From Lobosporangium transversale (lineage: Eukaryota; Mortierellomycota; Mortierellomycetes; Mortierellales; Mortierellaceae), in contig NW_019028988.1 of assembly GCF_002105155.1 (NCBI RefSeq), positions 682,001 through 746,000 on the forward strand: a stretch of DNA of 64,000 nt. The letters run 5' to 3'. A program made the translations under genes and the position numbers. Each line of letters opens with the position of its first letter. The first letter of the stretch is position 1. The notes under the pieces are model-generated. The model was not told the origin of the DNA. It saw nothing but the letters and a program-made list of their open reading frames with translations, and did no database searches. Shown here piece after piece: positions 59,001 through 64,000 of this stretch.

Positions 59001-61506
59001 TGCCAGTGTCATCGAGAATAGTCAACGCAGTGCTCAAGAGCAGCTGAGCTGGATTTCCTGGCATAGTAGACTGAAGCTGCACATCTTTCAGACCAGCTGC
59101 GAGGGGGCCGATGGCAGACGATGAACTTGAACCAAAAATGTCGACAACGCCAGGCTGGTTCGACATGTACTTCTGCAATAAGGCCTGGCCCCCTTGTGTG
59201 CCAGTGGGAGTAAACAGAGCGCCAGCAGTGCGGAGATTCTGGCCCGGGACCAGGCTCAAGCTGGGGAAGATGACAGTTCCAACGTTGTCGCCCTCGTACT
59301 GCATAGCGAACGTGACGACAGCGCTATCGCCGACACCAGTATCGATGGATAGTAGGCTAGGATTGACCATTGTCAAATTCAGAGCAATTTGGAGACCTTC
59401 GGGGACACCGCCAATGACTGTCAGACTGTTGATAACAGTGGGCTCGGTCTTCAGACCTTGAAGACCGGTCAAAGAGACATCAGACTTGAAAGGGATACCC
59501 ATGATGCGAACTTCACCGATAGGCGTCATAGCGATAGTGCCAGCAAAACCAGAGACAGTGAAAGCTTCACCTGATCCGATAGTCAACTTGTTAACAAAGG
59601 TGTCAAAGTCACCGTGGGCATCAGCCTCAATAGCAAAAGGAGTAGGGGGAAGTGCAAAGTTAATGGCAGTGCCATTTGCATCCTTCGTGGTTGTAGCGGG
59701 GCCCCATTGAGCCGAGTTTAGGGTGGCTAGATTCTTATTGTTATAGATGACAGTCATGTTGTTCTGGACCTGAGTGACATTCAAAGAGAAGCCGAAAGGC
59801 ATTTCAAACCCAGCGACAACCCCTGGAGAGTTGGCCAATGGCGCGTACGCATCAGTATTGGTCCAGTTCATACCCATAGGTCCAAGAGAGATGGACTTGA
59901 TAATGTTCAATGGAGCAGGGGTGCTAAGTGGGACCTTGAGCGTCATGGACTTAAGGCCAACTGAGAGCCAACTGACTTCATTGACCCCATCCGGTAGAAC
60001 CGAGACACCTTTAGCCGAAGTTAGAGAGGTCTGACCAGCAATGTAGGCAGAAAACAGCGAGCTATCAACACAAGATGGCAATGGATCAATCCATCATTAA
60101 TACGATATATAAATATGGGAATGCCAGTGCATATTAGCTATAAATAAATGTGAAAAAATAAAGTACCTAACAGTTGCAAGGCCCTCGGGCGTTGTCTGGG
60201 GAATCATGACACCAGTCAGGTTGAGTACAGACTCACTACGGCCAAGCAAGTTGGCATTAGTGGCCTTGACTTGACCAAGCTGCGTACCATTGTAGGAAAT
60301 ATCGAGGACAATGGTTCCAAGCATAACTCCGATGGGAGAGGGGTTATTCATGGCTGTGTCAATAACCAGATTGATACCCTGCCCAGGCGCTGCATCTGAA
60401 GGAAGATCAAATTTGAGGATCTTGACGTCTGGGAAGCCGCCCATGCCTATAGTACATGTATATGAAATAAACCATAAAGGTTCATATGACCGAGTGTAAA
60501 GGATTTCGTAAAGGTGAGAGATGGTCCTCATGGCCCATAATGTCCTTGAACTCTATTGTGTGCAAGACGCATGGATTTGACTTGCATCCTTGCTAATAGA
60601 TGACTTACCATTAAGTTCAAGAGCCTTATCCAAGTTGAGGTTGCTTACGGTGCGGCCAAGGGCTACAATAGTGACCTTCGACTTGAGAACCCATGTGAAT
60701 GTTGGTTGGTTCAACTGTAAAGAAATTGATAGGAGAGTAACAAGGAGTAACGAAGAATGACATGTCAGCATATGTTTGTGAATGTGTATAATTACAATAT
60801 TGCGGAAATAAACCAAAGGGCTTATGTGATGCAGGGGTCAAGGTGTGACAAAGGTTTACGATTGGTTTGCTACCGGTGGTTAAATTATAGGACATGATCG
60901 ATGAATGAAATGAAAGGGGGGTGACAAAAATTCACGACATTAATTGAGCCGCTGGTGGATAAATAGAGGAGTAGAAGATCAGTGGGCCCGATCAATTCTT
61001 ACCATATCGGCAGAGAAACTTCCGAAGGCAGCTTCATCGTTGATATTGAAAGCAGCCTGAGCTTGCAGTGTTCCTTTACCACCACTGGCCTTAGTGTCAG
61101 GAAGATTCATAGAGCCAAGCATAACGTCGTTGTAGTACACCTGAATGGGTTCCGGGAATTTGATAGTGGCTGAGAAGGGACCAGTATTACCGAGAACACC
61201 ATCCATTGTCATGTCCATCGATTGATTCGTGGGATTTGTAATTTGAATGCTGTTAAAAGACATAGTCGAGTGATTCAGAATGACCTGAGCAATCTTTGGC
61301 AAAATGACAAAGAGAGCTATGGGTACTGCCACGGCCACGGTGATCACCGTTATGATGGCGCAGAAGATCCAGTACTTGCGACGTTTATAGAAGGGACGAG
61401 TAGTCGGTTTAGTGACCTCGTCGTACTCCTCAAATTCATGGTAGTCTTCTTCGCTCTCATCATAGGGTAAATTATTTAAATGGGACGTCTCTTTTGTTTC
61501 GGCCAT
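56002..61506 (-). CDS. Giant DUF3712-repeat membrane protein (vacuolar Tag1-like family)
   Basis: Four exons: 61003-61506, 60609-60714, 60167-60446, 56002-60061; 1649 aa. An acidic cytosolic start (about 44 residues) ends in KRRK, followed by one membrane span (46-70), so this is a type II protein with its bulk in a lumen or outside. The lumenal part is a chain of LEA2/DUF3712-like beta modules recognised by an NP(S/F/T) start, a GT-V--- Y-G---G strand pair and an LxPG end. The set of modules occurs twice, about residues 75-810 and 815-1515. The tail is Thr/Pro/Glu-rich, then a helical end. Many N-glycosylation sites (NxS/T) are visible. Yeast Tag1, a vacuole membrane protein with DUF3712, is the closest named type, but is far shorter (about 570 aa). 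Function is unknown here. Confidence 0.88.
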
Positions 61507-64000
61507 AGTTTGGTAGATGAGAAGTATCTAATATTAAAAGAGGATCTGGACGCGTCCTTTAAAAAGGGGACTGAAACTGATAACTTAATCAATAATATGG
61601 GATGCTTAAGAGAGGAATAAATTAATCGTGTATGAGAGACCAAATGGATGATAGGTGATGATACGTATAGAGAATACCCTTTGAGGGTGTGGTTCTGTGG
61701 AGAATGACAATCAACTCGAAAAGGGATGAGGAGGAATATGAAAATAGTGAGAGGGAAAGTGAAATGGAAGACGTTAATGAACTAGGTCGGTGTGCAAGGA
61801 TTGAGAGTGTATGTACGACAGCGACAACGGAACAAAAGGAGAGAAGATTGGAGGTTTTATAGAAGAATCGGGGCCATGAGAGCAATGAAGAGACCGTGGG
61901 GGATAGACCCTATAAACATTGGGGAGCAGTGGGGAAAGAAGAGTTTGAGCGCACACAGGGGATACTAAATCTTGTGCTCTAGGGGATTACATTTTGTATT
62001 GATTGTATTAAATTGTTTATTTATTTAATTTTCTAGGTTTGACAAAATGCGAAGTATGTAATGCATCAGGACAACGCTTATTGAATAAGCATTTGAGCCT
62101 CATGAAAACATTTAGTCATGATGATTACTGTTTAATTTGTGCTAATAAGTCCAGGAACCAGGAGACAAACCAAAAAGGTTATGAAGATTAGACAATGCAC
62201 ACAGACAGACATGATCTTTAATTAGATCGTTGCCATATGATCCTTTATAGGCCTATTGGGCATGTTCTAGTAAAGGATAGTCGCACGCTTTGGTGTGCAA
62301 TGTACAAATGAAATATCATTAAGCATGAATTTTTCAGTAAAATGAATATATAATATACATGTACCACTTGCTCACGGTCATTTCGCCCCTCATTCCCACT
62401 AGTCTCGCTTTGCTGTGTTCCTCTCCTTTTCTCACTATTATCATATGCTAAAACAATCGCACTATGAGCGTTCATCTATTTCCTCTAAAGCTGAAAAAAA
62501 AAAAAAAAAAAAAAAAAAAAGGTAGACATGTCAATGAAGGAGTGTACATTAATTGGCCGAGTCTGCCTTATATTTTTAAACACACATCAATATTCAATGT
62601 CGTTATGTTTGTGCCACAACGACAAGCTAGTATATCAAGGACGTGAATGCTTGGCCTGATAGGAGACTGAGTAAAGTGTAAACGTAGCCAATAATGATCC
62701 ATGACCAAAAAAATGTTTATTTGATGTGTATCCTGTACTTTACTCCTGCAATACTTTAGAGGAACAATCATACATATTTATATTTTTGTTGTCGAAGCAT
62801 CTTTAGACTATATATATACCTCATTGTGTACTTTTAGACTGTCCCACTCGAGCAGACTAAGGTAGTCTTTCCTTCAATGACAGGCTGCCAATTCGTTATT
62901 GTTTTCTGCGGTTGAGTTCACGCTAAACTATCCATGAGAGTTTTTTTTGCAGATCAAGAGTATGGAAATTTCGCCATTCGGCTGAATTGGGGATATTTTC
63001 CATTATGCCATTGACAGTTGCGCGCTAGTCTTGTGGCCAATAATCTTGCATATCAATCCGGGGCCATTACTTATCCTCATATGCCAGACTTCAGCCATGG
63101 ACACCTGCGCCGTTTTCCAGTATGTTCTAGCCCAAAAAAAAAAAAAAAAAAAAAAAACAAACATGACAATAAACTTATAGACATGTGTATCTCTATTCTT
63201 TTATGTTGCACATTTATATATATACTATAATATTGAATATTGATGTAAACAATAATTTTAGACGCGTAATACAGCAGTAGACAAATATATTTGTACAAAC
63301 AAAAGCGCCATAGCCTATTATTCATCTTGACTGAGAAGAAAAAACATGTCGACATCAATAGAAGAGCAAATAAAAACAAACACCCGACTCACCACAAGAC
63401 ATGCCAAAATGGCTCTCATCTCTTACGGCCAATCATGAACAGGACCCTTATCCTTTGTTACCTTTTCTTTCCACTACAGAACCCTCCGCCTCCACAACCT
63501 GCTCAGACATATTATATTTCAGTATCTTGTGTTCAATCAATCTTAACATTTGCTACTTGCCATCATTGTCACTATCTTGTGTCCATACCGTTTCTAATAT
63601 TTGAAATAAAATAAGCATAAATATATATATATACATTGTTCTCATGCATCCATACAGCTTCATCATTCAACTTCCCAAAGAATGAAGTTGTTGGAAATAA
63701 CGCGCTTTCTACGTTATGCAATCTGTTTTATACGGCATGGGCATTTTATGTGAAGGCCCATGCATACCTTGGGATTGGATTTTGTTTGAATTCAGGAATT
63801 TCCCCTGGATTTTCGCGCCCATACTAATTTCTTTTAAAAGTATGTTTCTTCTCTTACTACTTTTTTTTTTTTTTTTTTTTTTTTTTGATAACTGGGGTCT
63901 ACGAGACTGTGATGGTTTATTATTCTTCTCTTTCTACTCCCTTGATCTTACCAACGTCCCTAAATAAATCTGAAGATAAACAAGTCGTATTGTTGATAGG
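61507..64000. other. Intergenic, no gene recognised
   Basis: 2.5 kb with no convincing coding region on either strand. It contains A-runs at about 62494-62520 and 63136-63156, a T-run at 63858-63885 and TA microsatellites near 62810 and 63622. The left 400 bp should hold the promoter of the DUF3712 gene. A small open frame at 63401-63604 has no recognisable features. A gene could begin beyond the window. Confidence 0.55.

Noticed and set aside
1-64000. tRNA, rRNA, CRISPR arrays or an autonomous transposon
   Set aside because: No tRNA-like A/B boxes with a matching stem, no rRNA core sequence, no regularly spaced repeats, and no transposase or reverse transcriptase motif was found by eye.

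Overview
The window is nuclear DNA of a filamentous fungus. The genes are split by many short introns (often 70-150 nt, some above 300 nt) with GT-AG borders. Homopolymer A/T runs of 20-30 bases are very common in introns and spacers. Gene content (neutral trehalase with a PKA-type site, Sey1, a DUF3712 protein, a Lec1-like PXB-PX protein, Rat1, DNA polymerase delta) is fungal. The F-box/LRR-like and crinkler-like debris, with long poly-T introns, suggests an early-diverging lineage such as Mortierellomycotina/Mucoromycota. The lineage is my inference; the kingdom is secure.

Layout, left to right: an FCP1-like CTD phosphatase with a polyglutamine tail (778-3610, +); a repeat island with one copy of a decayed F-box/LRR-like gene (3.6-5.6 kb); a 902-residue multi-Myb protein with a mitochondrial-type N-terminus (+); RAD6 and neutral trehalase (both -); the copper chaperone CCS1 and an SLC41-type Mg2+ transporter (both -); mevalonate diphosphate decarboxylase (+); a second repeat island with an inverted, nearly identical copy of the F-box/LRR-like fragment and a fold-back element (20.9-22.9 kb); SEY1, NSE2 and GMPPA (all +); a Lec1-like lipid protein, TRAPPC2L and POL3 (all -); a third island of decayed genes, including a crinkler-like P-loop NTPase (40.8-43.2 kb); a HINT hydrolase (-), a rhodanese (+) and UQCC2 (+); a UBXN7-like p97 adaptor (-) head to head with RAT1 (+); thiamine pyrophosphokinase (-); and a giant DUF3712 vacuolar-type membrane protein (-). 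The last 2.5 kb look non-coding.

Most genes are single-copy housekeeping genes. Loose themes are ER and vacuole membranes (SEY1, TRAPPC2L, Lec1-like, DUF3712), replication, repair and ubiquitin/SUMO control (RAD6, NSE2, POL3, UBX protein), and mitochondria (UQCC2, rhodanese, Myb protein). There is no operon-like logic. Nearly all exon models were built by reading splice junctions by hand; each multi-exon model given closes in frame.

The most interesting points are: (1) the 1649-residue DUF3712 protein is an internal duplication of a roughly 700-residue multi-module unit; (2) an abrupt block of near-identity of about 610 bp between two otherwise diverged F-box pseudogenes in inverted orientation, which looks like gene conversion or segmental copying; (3) a 432-bp in-frame duplication in the RGG tail of Rat1, followed by a frameshift that strands the old C-terminus; (4) a possible second, upstream first exon for neutral trehalase; (5) homopolymer runs placed just downstream of 5' splice sites in many genes; (6) a large Myb protein that looks mitochondrial.
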